Shown: piece by piece, positions 27,597 to 36,159 of the stretch
How positions within the stretch are numbered: position 1 is the stretch's first letter
How the letters are laid out: every line of letters starts with the position of its first letter
NCBI RefSeq assembly: GCF_000300005.1
Contig: NC_018691.1
Coordinates: forward strand, 992,001-1,056,000
DNA from: Alloalcanivorax dieselolei B5
GTDB lineage: Bacteria; Pseudomonadota; Gammaproteobacteria; Pseudomonadales; Alcanivoracaceae
Direction: 5' to 3'
Length of the DNA: 64,000 nt
Translations under genes and position numbers: made by a program
Notes under the pieces: model-generated
The model's database searches: none
Seen by the model: only the letters and a program-made list of their open reading frames with translations
What the model was told of the DNA's origin: nothing

Positions 27597-28403
27597 TCAG
27601 TCGCCCCCGCCACCCTGCGAATCAAACTGCACCGGCAGTCCTTCCAACGGCAATTGCCGGGAAAGAATCGCCCGGGTCACCGCATGCTGACGGTTGCGGG
27701 CGCGCAGTTTCCGGCAGGCGTTGCTGATGTGGTAGACCACGGTGCGCTCGGTGATGCCCAGGCGTTGACCGATTTCATTGTTGGTGTGGCCGGCGCTGGC
27801 CCATACCAGGCATTCCCGTTCGCGGCTGTTGAGCGCTTCGGCGCAATGGGCTTCACGTTGTTGTGCTGTGGTAGTGCCATCCTGGCCGCGCAGTGTGCGA
27901 GTGCGTTCCAGGATCACGTTGCCGAGCAGCAGGGCATAGGGCAGGAACTGATGAACGTGGTCCCAGGCGCGCTCGCCGTCTTGTTCACTGATCAGGTTGA
28001 AACGGGCATGCAGGCCGCCGATGGCCAGGGGAACGGTGCAGCCGGAGGCCATGCCGTGGTGGGCACGCAGGATCATGACGCGGCGTTGTTCGCCGGTGTC
28101 GTAGTCCGGCAGGGTCATGAGGGACCGCCAGTCCAGGGGTAACTGATGGTTCAGGGCATAGTGGACCAGCGGGTCGGTATTGATCAGGTGCTCGTCCCGG
28201 TAAAGTTGAACCCAGTCGTCGGCCAGATTATGCAGGCGCAGTGGTTCGGACTGATTCAGAGATACCGTGCTGTTGATGACAAAAAAATAGCAGTGGAAGC
28301 CGTGTTCACGAATGAAGTACTCCACCGCGGTGTGCAAACGTGTAAGACGTGTAAGGCGGGTGATAGCCAGGATCTGGGCCACCACGCTTTTGTCGTAGAA
28401 CAT
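27597..28403 (-). CDS. LuxR-family regulator with intact AHL-type pocket residues
   Basis: A 268-residue paralogue of the regulator at 23529-24320, on the opposite strand, so the two bracket the PstS-like pair. The N-terminal domain shows the autoinducer-binding pattern: Trp and Tyr in DDWVQLYRDE, Asp-Pro in NTDPLVHYAL, and Trp in LPLDWRSLM. The C-terminal helix-turn-helix is canonical (LNSRERECLVWASAGHTNNEI, ITERTVVYHISNACRKL). No synthase gene is present in the window. It is transcribed towards the PstS-like pair and away from the phosphatase gene, whose promoter region it shares. Family is certain; ligand is not known. Confidence 0.92.
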   Translation of the reverse strand: MFYDKSVVAQILAITRLTRLTRLHTAVEYFIREHGFHCYFFVINSTVSLNQSEPLRLHNLADDWVQLYRDEHLINTDPLVHYALNHQLPLDWRSLMTLPDYDTGEQRRVMILRAHHGMASGCTVPLAIGGLHARFNLISEQDGERAWDHVHQFLPYALLLGNVILERTRTLRGQDGTTTAQQREAHCAEALNSRERECLVWASAGHTNNEIGQRLGITERTVVYHISNACRKLRARNRQHAVTRAILSRQLPLEGLPVQFDSQGGGGD

Positions 28404-28589
28404 CCCCCTGAGCCTTCCCTGTGGTTTATGGGTGTTCGTTTTATGATTTTGATTCTCGGATTTTCATAACAGGTTAGGCAGTAAGTGTTGCGGTTTCATG
28501 ATGATTGCCCTGTTCTTTCTTACAGTTTTGCATGAGGGGAAATTTCACCGCTGTGACATGGGGAAAGGGAAGGCCGATTGTCATAAATT

Positions 28590-28607
28590 CTGTCACCTGC
28601 CGGTAAT
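28590..28607 (+). promoter_or_regulatory. Candidate Pho box upstream of the phosphatase lipoprotein gene
   Basis: CTGTCAC-CTGC-CGGTAAT gives two heptamers 11 bp apart, the PhoB spacing; against CTGTNAT-N4-CTGTNAT the halves have one mismatch each. A further TTGTCAT stands at 28578-28584, but 12 bp from the next half. It lies about 85 bp before the start codon of a predicted phosphatase, where PhoB control would make sense. Confidence 0.5.
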
Positions 28608-28692
28608 CGATTTGCCATTGTGCTCTCTTATGGTGCCCGATCTTTAGCAGGGTCTTTGCCCTGACATTGGTTTATCGATTCGGGAGAACATC

Positions 28693-31600
28693 ATGGGAGC
28701 TTGCGTTCGCCACGCGGGCCGATGGCGTGCGGCTGTATTGCCAGCGTTGATCGCGTCCTTGCTGGCCGGTTGTGGTGGGGATACCGACACCAAATTCGTC
28801 GACAAGATTGTCGACGTGCCGGTGGAAGAGGACGTCCCCTATGTGGAGGACCTCTCCGGTGCGGAAACCTTTACCGCGAATATAATCGCCGCGCCGGATG
28901 GCGCCGACGACCAGTTCCAGCCGCACCCGGCCCCGGTGGTCAATGGGGTGACCGAACGGGAGCAAGAGAAGGAACCGACGGTAATCAGCGATTACCAGCG
29001 TTTTCAGATCAACACTGATCTGAGTCTGACCAGCGGCCGTCTGAATCACGTTCGCGATGAAGGCATCTTCAGTGCTGAATTCACCACCGGCGGCAGTCTC
29101 TCTCTGGTGCCGCTGACCCGTTCCAACGGTCAGTTCTCCTTCGAGCGCACCACCGCGTCCGCCAACCATGCCATCGACAACGGCCAGAACGTGATTCTGG
29201 CGGTGAACGCCGATCCCTATAACATGACCCAGGGCTGGAACATGGGTCTGATCAAAAAGGACGGGGTCACCTACACGGGGTTTTCCGATCGCAACGAACA
29301 GGCGATCGTGGTCTACCAGGACGGCTCGCCCGGCATTCTGGAACAGGTGCCGGAGTTCACCCTGAACGTATACCACAACGGCCAGCTGCTGGAGCCGCTG
29401 GGCAAGGTGCATTACTTCGATAACGCCAGCCAGACCAACACCAGCTTCAGCCGTGGTAGTTCCGAGCTGGAGCTGTACCCGGCGGAAAGCTACCGCGGCA
29501 CCATCGATCTGACCGGTCGCAGCGCCGCGCTGATCGCCGCCGAGGCCAATGGCGTCAGCGTGGTGGAGCGAGGCGATGGACAACTGAGCGTGCAATTGCC
29601 GCCACTGTCCGGAACTGTGGTGGGGCGCGTGGAAGATCGCGCCCACTACGTGGTTCCCGCCGGTCATGCGTTGCTGGTGGATGGCGGCGCGCTGTCCGCG
29701 GGCAGCCGGGTGGCTATCCGTTACGAAACCGACGATCCGTCCTGGGACCAGGTGGAAAGCGCCTTGGGGGCCGGCTTCGGTCGGGGTCTGTTGGTGAAGG
29801 ACGGTCAGCTTGGCAGCAATCAGAATGAAGCCGACGTCAGCAGCCGTACCGCTTTCGGCATTCGCGCCGACGGCAGCGCTTTCTTCCTGGTGGTGGATAA
29901 GCCGGTAGGTGCGCCCGACGAAGGCATCACCCAGACCAAGCTGGGTCAGATCATGATTGGCTACGGCGCGGTGCAGGCTATCAACCTGGACGGCGGTGGC
30001 TCGTCCACGTTGGCGGCGCGTCTGCCTGGGGAACGCTACACCTATCTGGTGAATACGCCTTCCGATGGCGGCGAGCGGGTCACCGCCACCAAGTGGGGCC
30101 TGGTGTTGAACGCGGAACAGGCGCGCTACGACGCCAATGAGGTAGCGGTTTACCCCCGGGAACTGACGGTGATGGCCGGGTCCGTTTATCGCCGTTTCCG
30201 GGGCGTGGGGTACGACAGTGTGTCCTGGGAAGGGGGTGGTGACATCCCGGAGTACGGCATCAGCGATGCGTCCCTGGGATTGATCGACAGCCGCACCGGT
30301 GCTTTTAAGGCCGCCGATGCGGACGCACAAGGGTACGTGGTGGTTCAGGTCGGTGAGCAAAAGGGCGTGGCCCGAGTGCGTGTCACCGATACCATCGATG
30401 AGATCCGCTTCCCCAGCGATCAGTACGCGGTGGACAGCGGCGGCAGTCTGCAACTGACGCCGCTGCTTATCAGCAACGGCGACAGCGTGCACTACTCCAC
30501 CGACGCGATCAGCTATGCGTTGGATAACACCGACGATTGCGCTCTGAATCCTGCAACCGGCGTGCTATCCGTGGCGCCGGTACAAGGCCGCAGCTGTACC
30601 GTTACCGCCACCGCCGCCGGCGAGAGCGCCACTACCGTGGTGAACATCGGTGTGGCGCCGGAGCTGGTGACCGACTTCGAGGGTGACACCAGCGCCTTTG
30701 CGCCGGGCGGTGCGCGACACAATGCGGTGAATATCGAGAAAGTCTCCGACCAGGTATTCGCCGGCGACTATTCCATGAAGCTGAGCTGGGAAGCAAACCC
30801 GGCTCAGCCGGGGACGTTCGGTGCTTACCTGACCGACCCAAATAATGTTGTCAAATTGCCCGGCTATCCCAAGTATCTGGGTGTGAACGTTTATATCCCC
30901 GATGAACTGGCCGGCAAGGTGTGGTGGGTGCGCGGCAGTCTCAAGGATGCCGACGACAAGACCGTCACCTTGAACTACAACAACGACGGCGACGCCTTGC
31001 CGGAACGGGGCTGGCATTTCATGAAGGCGGAAATCGGTTCCGGCTACAGGGAACCACTGCGTTTCAATCAGCCGTTCCGCTTCCTGGTGTTGAAGACCGC
31101 CGAGCGCATCGACTCCCACGTGATTCTGGATGACTTCATTGCCATCTACAGCGATGACACTGATCTCGCCGGTCCCGGTGTGACGGTGTCGCCGCAAGCG
31201 GACGCCACGGTGGATCAGCCCGATCCGTTGTTGTCCCTGCAGGTGCATGACGATTCCGGTGTGGATTTCGGCAGCGCCTATGTGGCCCTGGATGGTCAGG
31301 ACGTTTCCGCGTCGCTCACCAACAATGGCCAGGACCGTATCGAATTCCAGAGCGCCGGTCTGGCGGACGGCTGGCACCGGGTGGACTACCGCGTGGCGGA
31401 TACCAACGGCAACGTCACCGCCGGGGATTATCTGTTCCAGGTGCTGACCGGCGGCCCGCGCGTTTACATCGACAGTGCCAATATCCAGTTCTACCCCGGC
31501 GGCACCTTCCAGGTACCGATTCGCGTGGAGGGCGGCGGCAACTTCGGTGACTTGAATCTGAGTCTCGACTACGACGCCACCAAAGCCGCCATGACGGTGA

Positions 31601-33258
31601 TCGATGGCGACCTGAGCGCCACCGATGTCAGCACCACGGAAGGCAACTGGAGCGGACGCTTTACCGGATTCAATGACAATACCGGCGTGGTGGCGTATCT
31701 GGAACTGAAGGTGCGCGACTACATCCAGAACACCTTCGTGTCCGTGGTGGTGAACGGCCAGTTGGATGGAGAGACCTACTACCACCCGGTGGTGCGCAAG
31801 GAAGTGGGCAGCCGTTATCGTTTGCTGACTCACTGGGGCATCAGCGGCCAGCAATTGGACATGCTGGTGGTGGATCAGCAGGGCAACGCCGCCTCCGGGG
31901 TAACGGTGGAGACCTTCACCTACAACAGTGGCACGGACCAGATCAGTGACGTGGTGGTGCTCGGCACCACCGACGCGGAAGGCCGCCTGGCGGTGACCCT
32001 GCCCGCTGGCAGCGACTCCCAGGATTTACTGTTCCGGGCCTATGACGATCAGGGCTCGTCGCTGATGACCGATGTGCAGGCCTTGGTGGAGCGGCTGACA
32101 CCGGCGCCGCGCCACCTGTACCTGACCCCGGGCAGCGATGGTACTCAGGTGAACGTGACCTGGTACACCTCCACGGACGTGAGCGCCAGCGAGGTCGCCT
32201 ACGGCACCGGTTCCTTGAACCAGACCGCCACCGGTGAATCCGAAATCCTGCCCTTCTTCTACGGCTCCGAAGCGGGTGTGGTGCGGGTGCATCATGTGGC
32301 GCTGGATAATCTGACGCCAGGAACCACCTACCGCTACCGGGTCGGTGATGGCGCCGGCAACCAAAGCGCCGAATTCAGCTTCACCACCGACGACGGCGAT
32401 GACCAGGTGAACATTCATCTGTTCGGTGACACCCAGACCCTGTCCAACGAAAACATCTTCAACGGCAGCGGTCTGGTGACGGAGCTGTATCGCAAGATGC
32501 AGGCGCAGTTGCCCGACGGTGATCTGATCCTGCACGTCGGCGACTTCACCGAGGACCTCAGCGACTACCGTCTGTTGCGTTTGTTCCTGGAATCCCTGGA
32601 AGGCGAGGACATGTTGGCGTCTCGTGTGTGGGCTCCGGCCGAGGGCAATCACGAGGTCTACAACGAAGGCGCGGAGAAGTTCGCCTCGATATTCCGCTTC
32701 GCCGAGACCGACAGTGGCGTGACCGATCCCTTCGAAGGCGCTATCTACAGCTTCGATTACGGCAATACCCACATCGCCGTGCTGACCAGCGAACTCACCG
32801 AGGAAAGCGACTGGCCGAAGATGATGGATTGGCTGCGCGCGGATATGAGCGCGTCCGACCAGACCTGGAAGATCGTCATGATTCACCGGCCGCCGTACAA
32901 CGGCAACCCGGCTTCCGGCAATGGCCGCGTGATGCAGTATCTGCCACCGGTGGTGGACGAGCTCGGCGTTGATCTGGTGCTCTCTGGCCACGACCACATG
33001 TACTCGCGCAGTGTGCCGATGGCGGGCGGACAGCCGCACCCGGCCGGTGCGACCTACCTGATCGCCGGTTCCGATTCGGCCAAGTACTACGACAACAACG
33101 GCGGCGGCATCGCGGAGTTCGCCGATGTGCTGTTCGACGACAACGTCAACACCTACACCACGCTGCAAATCGACGGCGAGAGCATGCATGTGCTGACGCG
33201 CACTCTCGACGGCACCGTGGTGGACGACACCATCATCACCCCACGGGCGGGGCGCTAA
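28693..33258 (+). CDS. Lipoprotein with phosphodiester glycosidase (NAGPA) and metallophosphoesterase domains
   Basis: A 1521-residue surface or periplasmic lipoprotein (lipobox LLAGC, about residue 26). A phosphodiester-glycosidase domain of NAGPA type covers about 90-470 (SSRTAFGIRADGSAFFLVV, then INLDGGGSSTLA). Ig-like and cohesin-like beta modules follow (about 500-1060). A fibronectin-type lead-in (about 1130-1230) precedes a calcineurin-like phosphoesterase: GDTQ 1243, GDF 1283, GNHE 1318, IHRPPY 1398, GHDHMYSR 1432. Architecture resembles purple acid phosphatases, but motif II is GDFTE, without the Tyr that binds the ferric ion. Together the two enzymes could strip a sugar from a phosphodiester and then release phosphate. 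The next lipoprotein gene starts 11 bp after the stop. Confidence 0.87.
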   Translation: MGACVRHAGRWRAAVLPALIASLLAGCGGDTDTKFVDKIVDVPVEEDVPYVEDLSGAETFTANIIAAPDGADDQFQPHPAPVVNGVTEREQEKEPTVISDYQRFQINTDLSLTSGRLNHVRDEGIFSAEFTTGGSLSLVPLTRSNGQFSFERTTASANHAIDNGQNVILAVNADPYNMTQGWNMGLIKKDGVTYTGFSDRNEQAIVVYQDGSPGILEQVPEFTLNVYHNGQLLEPLGKVHYFDNASQTNTSFSRGSSELELYPAESYRGTIDLTGRSAALIAAEANGVSVVERGDGQLSVQLPPLSGTVVGRVEDRAHYVVPAGHALLVDGGALSAGSRVAIRYETDDPSWDQVESALGAGFGRGLLVKDGQLGSNQNEADVSSRTAFGIRADGSAFFLVVDKPVGAPDEGITQTKLGQIMIGYGAVQAINLDGGGSSTLAARLPGERYTYLVNTPSDGGERVTATKWGLVLNAEQARYDANEVAVYPRELTVMAGSVYRRFRGVGYDSVSWEGGGDIPEYGISDASLGLIDSRTGAFKAADADAQGYVVVQVGEQKGVARVRVTDTIDEIRFPSDQYAVDSGGSLQLTPLLISNGDSVHYSTDAISYALDNTDDCALNPATGVLSVAPVQGRSCTVTATAAGESATTVVNIGVAPELVTDFEGDTSAFAPGGARHNAVNIEKVSDQVFAGDYSMKLSWEANPAQPGTFGAYLTDPNNVVKLPGYPKYLGVNVYIPDELAGKVWWVRGSLKDADDKTVTLNYNNDGDALPERGWHFMKAEIGSGYREPLRFNQPFRFLVLKTAERIDSHVILDDFIAIYSDDTDLAGPGVTVSPQADATVDQPDPLLSLQVHDDSGVDFGSAYVALDGQDVSASLTNNGQDRIEFQSAGLADGWHRVDYRVADTNGNVTAGDYLFQVLTGGPRVYIDSANIQFYPGGTFQVPIRVEGGGNFGDLNLSLDYDATKAAMTVIDGDLSATDVSTTEGNWSGRFTGFNDNTGVVAYLELKVRDYIQNTFVSVVVNGQLDGETYYHPVVRKEVGSRYRLLTHWGISGQQLDMLVVDQQGNAASGVTVETFTYNSGTDQISDVVVLGTTDAEGRLAVTLPAGSDSQDLLFRAYDDQGSSLMTDVQALVERLTPAPRHLYLTPGSDGTQVNVTWYTSTDVSASEVAYGTGSLNQTATGESEILPFFYGSEAGVVRVHHVALDNLTPGTTYRYRVGDGAGNQSAEFSFTTDDGDDQVNIHLFGDTQTLSNENIFNGSGLVTELYRKMQAQLPDGDLILHVGDFTEDLSDYRLLRLFLESLEGEDMLASRVWAPAEGNHEVYNEGAEKFASIFRFAETDSGVTDPFEGAIYSFDYGNTHIAVLTSELTEESDWPKMMDWLRADMSASDQTWKIVMIHRPPYNGNPASGNGRVMQYLPPVVDELGVDLVLSGHDHMYSRSVPMAGGQPHPAGATYLIAGSDSAKYYDNNGGGIAEFADVLFDDNVNTYTTLQIDGESMHVLTRTLDGTVVDDTIITPRAGR

Positions 33259-33268
33259 GGAGCTGACC

Positions 33269-34063
33269 ATGAAATTCGCCAAGACTTCATTGAGCCTGGC
33301 CGTCATGGCCTTCGCGTTGACCGCCTGTGGCGGCGATGACACCCGCTATGTGGATCGTGTCACCGAAGTCCCCGGTGACACCGTCGAGAACCCGGTGGAG
33401 TACATGCCCGTGGACGGCCACGTGCTGGGTTTCTGGGTCATGGACGCGGATGCCGACTGCGAGGGCTTTTGCGTCAATGATTATTCCGCCTACGGTAATC
33501 CGCTGTACGCGCTGGACGGCGGCTACCAGGAACTGGAAACCGCGCCGCGGCCGGAGGAGGGCGGCGCCGTTGGCGGCGTGCTGGGTTTCGACGGCACTTA
33601 TCAGCTGTCCACCCGGGAAAACTCGGTACTGGCCAACACCGTGATCGGCGAGGCGTTCGCAGTGCATGTGCGGGCTCGCAGTGCCGCCGACCCGCAGGGC
33701 TCGGTGTTCTCTCTGGGCAGTCAGGGAGCACTGGCCTTTGATTTGCAAATGAACGGTGCCGCCGCGGTGCTGAACTTCCCGAACCAGGCGCGTCGTCTGG
33801 TGGTGGCGTTGGGGGACGCCGGCACCTGGCAGGAACTGTGGGTGGGCAGTGACGGCAATCACGTCACGGTGCAGTTGGATTGTGAGACCGTGGCGGAGTT
33901 TGATCGCGACGCCGGCCTGCCGATTCTTTCCAGCCAGGCTACCGGTGCCATGGTCGGCGCCGCTTGGGGGAGCATGGCGCGGACCCCGTTCCAGGGAGAT
34001 GTGGACCTGGTACGGCTGAGCGGTAGCGACGAAGCGAATCTGTTCTGCCCGGAATCCGACTAA
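33269..34063 (+). CDS. Lipoprotein with LamG-like fold, partner of the phosphatase
   Basis: A 264-residue lipoprotein (lipobox LTAC, about residue 20). The first mature residues CGGDDTRYVDRVTEVP closely resemble those of the upstream phosphatase lipoprotein (CGGDTDTKFVDKIVDVP). The rest looks like a concanavalin/LamG jelly roll (VLGFDGTYQLSTRENS, AFAVHVRARS, FQGDVDLVRLSG). Four Cys residues in the mature region (ADCEGFC, LDCET, LFCPE) could form disulphides. AAGGAG before the ATG and the 10-bp gap from the phosphatase gene indicate one transcript. It may bind substrate or help anchor the enzyme; no catalytic motif was seen. Confidence 0.75.
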   Translation: MKFAKTSLSLAVMAFALTACGGDDTRYVDRVTEVPGDTVENPVEYMPVDGHVLGFWVMDADADCEGFCVNDYSAYGNPLYALDGGYQELETAPRPEEGGAVGGVLGFDGTYQLSTRENSVLANTVIGEAFAVHVRARSAADPQGSVFSLGSQGALAFDLQMNGAAAVLNFPNQARRLVVALGDAGTWQELWVGSDGNHVTVQLDCETVAEFDRDAGLPILSSQATGAMVGAAWGSMARTPFQGDVDLVRLSGSDEANLFCPESD

Positions 34064-34090
34064 AAGAGACTGCCAAAAAAGGGGGGGGCG

Positions 34091-34114
34091 GTCCGGGGCG
34101 GCATTGGCCGCCCC
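34091..34114. terminator. Strong GC hairpin after the lipoprotein pair
   Basis: CCGGGGCGGC and GCCGCCCCGG form a perfect 10-bp stem over loop ATTG, 27 bp after the stop. There is no T-run on the plus strand; an A6G7 run lies before it, so it would read more like a terminator on the minus strand. Confidence 0.5.
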
Positions 34115-34221
34115 GGTCACCGTGTCCGGAATATCCCGCCAATGGATTGCTGCTTTTCGGTCATTGCCTGACCAGCCGGTCTCTCCTAATAAGGAAGCTG
34201 GCCTGTTAAGGAGAGCCGATC

Positions 34222-34512
34222 ATGACCGTCTATGCGTTAGCCCAAATCACCATCACCGATCGTGACGCCTACCAGCGTTACCTGTCCCGTTTCATGGAAG
34301 TCTTTCAGCAGTTCAGGGGACGGCTGCTCGCCGCCGACGAAGCGCCGGAGCAAGTGGAAGGGGAGTGGGGTTACCAAAAGGCCATTCTGATGTCCTTCCC
34401 CGACGCCCAGGCCTTTCGGGAATGGTCGCAGTCCGAGCAGTACATCACCATTGCCAGGGATCGCAAAGCGGGCTCTCATGGAGTGGTTTTGCTTCTTCAA
34501 GGTTTGCAGTAG
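34222..34512 (+). CDS. DUF1330-family protein
   Basis: A 96-residue cytoplasmic protein with the ferredoxin-like alpha/beta layout of DUF1330: YALAQITITDRDAYQRYLSR opens it, followed by RGRLLAADEAPEQVEGEW and the closing ILMSFPDAQAFREWSQSEQY, in which the last helix and Asp/Tyr pattern match the family. No enzyme activity is established for these proteins. A ribosome site AAGGAGAG precedes the ATG. It stands 52 bp before an FMN reductase gene in the same direction, so a small shared transcript is likely. Confidence 0.85.
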   Translation: MTVYALAQITITDRDAYQRYLSRFMEVFQQFRGRLLAADEAPEQVEGEWGYQKAILMSFPDAQAFREWSQSEQYITIARDRKAGSHGVVLLLQGLQ

Positions 34513-34564
34513 CGGCGCTGGGGAGTAGATTGTAGGCATCACTTCTGCAATTGGAGGGCAACGC

Positions 34565-35128
34565 ATGCTGCGTCTTGATGTGGTGATCGCCAGTACCCGC
34601 CCCGGACGGGTGGGCAAAGCGGTGGCCGATTGGTTCTACCCGGTAGCCAGCGAGCACGGCGCCTTCGATGCCCGTCTGGTGGATCTGGCCGAGATGAATC
34701 TGCCTCTGCTCGACGAGCCCAATCACCCGAGAATGCAGAAGTACCAGCATGAACATACGCGCCGCTGGGCGGAGACGGTGGATGCCGCCGACGCCTTCGT
34801 CTTCGTGGTGCCGGAGTACAACTTCGGACCGACACCGGCGCTGACCAACGCGCTCAATTACCTGTACCTGGAGTGGAACTACAAGGCCGCGGGCTTCGTC
34901 AGCTATGGCGGGGCTTCCGGGGGATTGCGTTCGGTTCAGGCCACCAAGCCGTTGTTGACCACCTTGAAAATGATGCCGCTGGTGGAGCAGGTGATGGTAC
35001 CGATGGTGAACCAACATCTGCAGGACGGTGTCTTTGAAAGTAACGATTATCATCGGGACAGCGCTCAGGCCATGCTCGATGAACTGGAACGATGGGCCGG
35101 CGCCTTGAAACCGCTGCGCGCTTCGTAA
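34565..35128 (+). CDS. NADPH-dependent FMN reductase-family protein
   Basis: A 187-residue flavodoxin-fold oxidoreductase. The FMN phosphate loop is IASTRPGRVGKAVADW at the N-terminus, and the family signature VPEYNFGPTPALTNALNYL lies at about 88-107, followed by GGASGGLRSV. Members reduce FMN, quinones, azo dyes or chromate using NAD(P)H; the substrate cannot be told from sequence. It has GGAGGG upstream and is followed after 21 bp by the acyl-CoA-dehydrogenase-like gene, with which it probably forms an operon. Confidence 0.92.
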   Translation: MLRLDVVIASTRPGRVGKAVADWFYPVASEHGAFDARLVDLAEMNLPLLDEPNHPRMQKYQHEHTRRWAETVDAADAFVFVVPEYNFGPTPALTNALNYLYLEWNYKAAGFVSYGGASGGLRSVQATKPLLTTLKMMPLVEQVMVPMVNQHLQDGVFESNDYHRDSAQAMLDELERWAGALKPLRAS

Positions 35129-35149
35129 TGCCGAGGGAGGGAGAGCATC

Positions 35150-36121
35150 ATGTCTGATCAATCCGATTTCATGGAGGCCCTGCGTTTCGCGCTGAGTTCC
35201 CGGGCGGACGTGGACGCTTTGGAAACCGCCGAGGATTGGGCGCCGGAATGGCGGGCCCAGGCCGCCGAGGGTTTGTCGCCGGTGGCGCTGGCGGTCAGTG
35301 GCGGCTTTCTCTCCGACCGACTGGCCTGGGCCTTTGCTGGCGGCTACCAATCGGCATTACGGCGGTTGTTGACTCCCTTCCGGCCCCAATTGTTGGAGAA
35401 CGAATGGACGATGGCGCTGTGCGCCACGGAAAGCAGCGGCAACCGTCCTCGGGATATTCGCACCCAGGTGACCGACAACGGCGACGGCACGGTCACCGTC
35501 AGTGGCGAGAAGAGCTGGACCACGCTGGGACCGGTGGTGGACGTGTTTCTGGTGGTGGCCCGCCTCAACGGCCACGAACCGGAAGCCAGGCCGGCGTTGA
35601 AAGTGGTGGCGGTGCCGGCCTCCTCCGAAGGCATTTATTTCTCGGAGAAGACGCCGCTGGAATTCGTGCCGGAGGTGCCCCATCAGGCGGCGGCCTTCGA
35701 TAATGTAAGGGTGCCGCGGGCGGCGGTACTGCCCGGTGACGGTTACAGCGATTACGTCAAGCCGTTCCGCACCGTGGAAGACACCTTTATCGCCATCGCC
35801 ACGCACGCCTACTTGTTGCGCGAAGCCCGCTATCGCGGCTGGCCGGATCCGCTCATCGAGGCTCTGGCCGCCAATTTGTTCTCGCTGGGCAGCCTGGCCA
35901 ACGTGGATGCCACCAGCCCGGCGACCCATGTGGCGCTGGCCGGTTTGCTCGGTCAGGGGCAGGCCCTGTATGGCAGGGTGACCGATCAGTGGCGCGGCGG
36001 TGACAACGGGGACCCGGCCTTGCGGCGCTGGCTGCGGGACCAGCCGTTATTCCAGATCGCCTCCAAACCACGGGAACTGCGCGTCCAACGGGCCTGGGAA
36101 CAACTCGCCACCTTGTCCTGA
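35150..36121 (+). CDS. Acyl-CoA dehydrogenase-like flavoprotein, short form
   Basis: A 323-residue protein with the middle region of acyl-CoA dehydrogenases: MALCATESSGNRPRDIRTQV and VTVSGEKSWTTLGPVVDVFLVVA correspond to the FAD-contacting beta domain. The N-terminal helical domain is shortened and the C-terminal helical domain is reduced compared with the usual 380-400 residues. No clear catalytic Glu could be assigned, so activity on acyl-CoA is doubtful. It follows the FMN reductase gene by 21 bp (GGAGGGAGAG before the ATG), which may supply reduced flavin or simply share regulation. Family fold likely; reaction not known. Confidence 0.75.
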   Translation: MSDQSDFMEALRFALSSRADVDALETAEDWAPEWRAQAAEGLSPVALAVSGGFLSDRLAWAFAGGYQSALRRLLTPFRPQLLENEWTMALCATESSGNRPRDIRTQVTDNGDGTVTVSGEKSWTTLGPVVDVFLVVARLNGHEPEARPALKVVAVPASSEGIYFSEKTPLEFVPEVPHQAAAFDNVRVPRAAVLPGDGYSDYVKPFRTVEDTFIAIATHAYLLREARYRGWPDPLIEALAANLFSLGSLANVDATSPATHVALAGLLGQGQALYGRVTDQWRGGDNGDPALRRWLRDQPLFQIASKPRELRVQRAWEQLATLS

Positions 36122-36159
36122 ACCCGGGGTGTCCTGAACCGGGGCCCGTGCCGGTCATG

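Noticed and set aside
28672-30492. 606-codon minus-strand frame opposite the NAGPA domain
   Set aside because: No family resemblance and lies wholly over a well-supported coding region.
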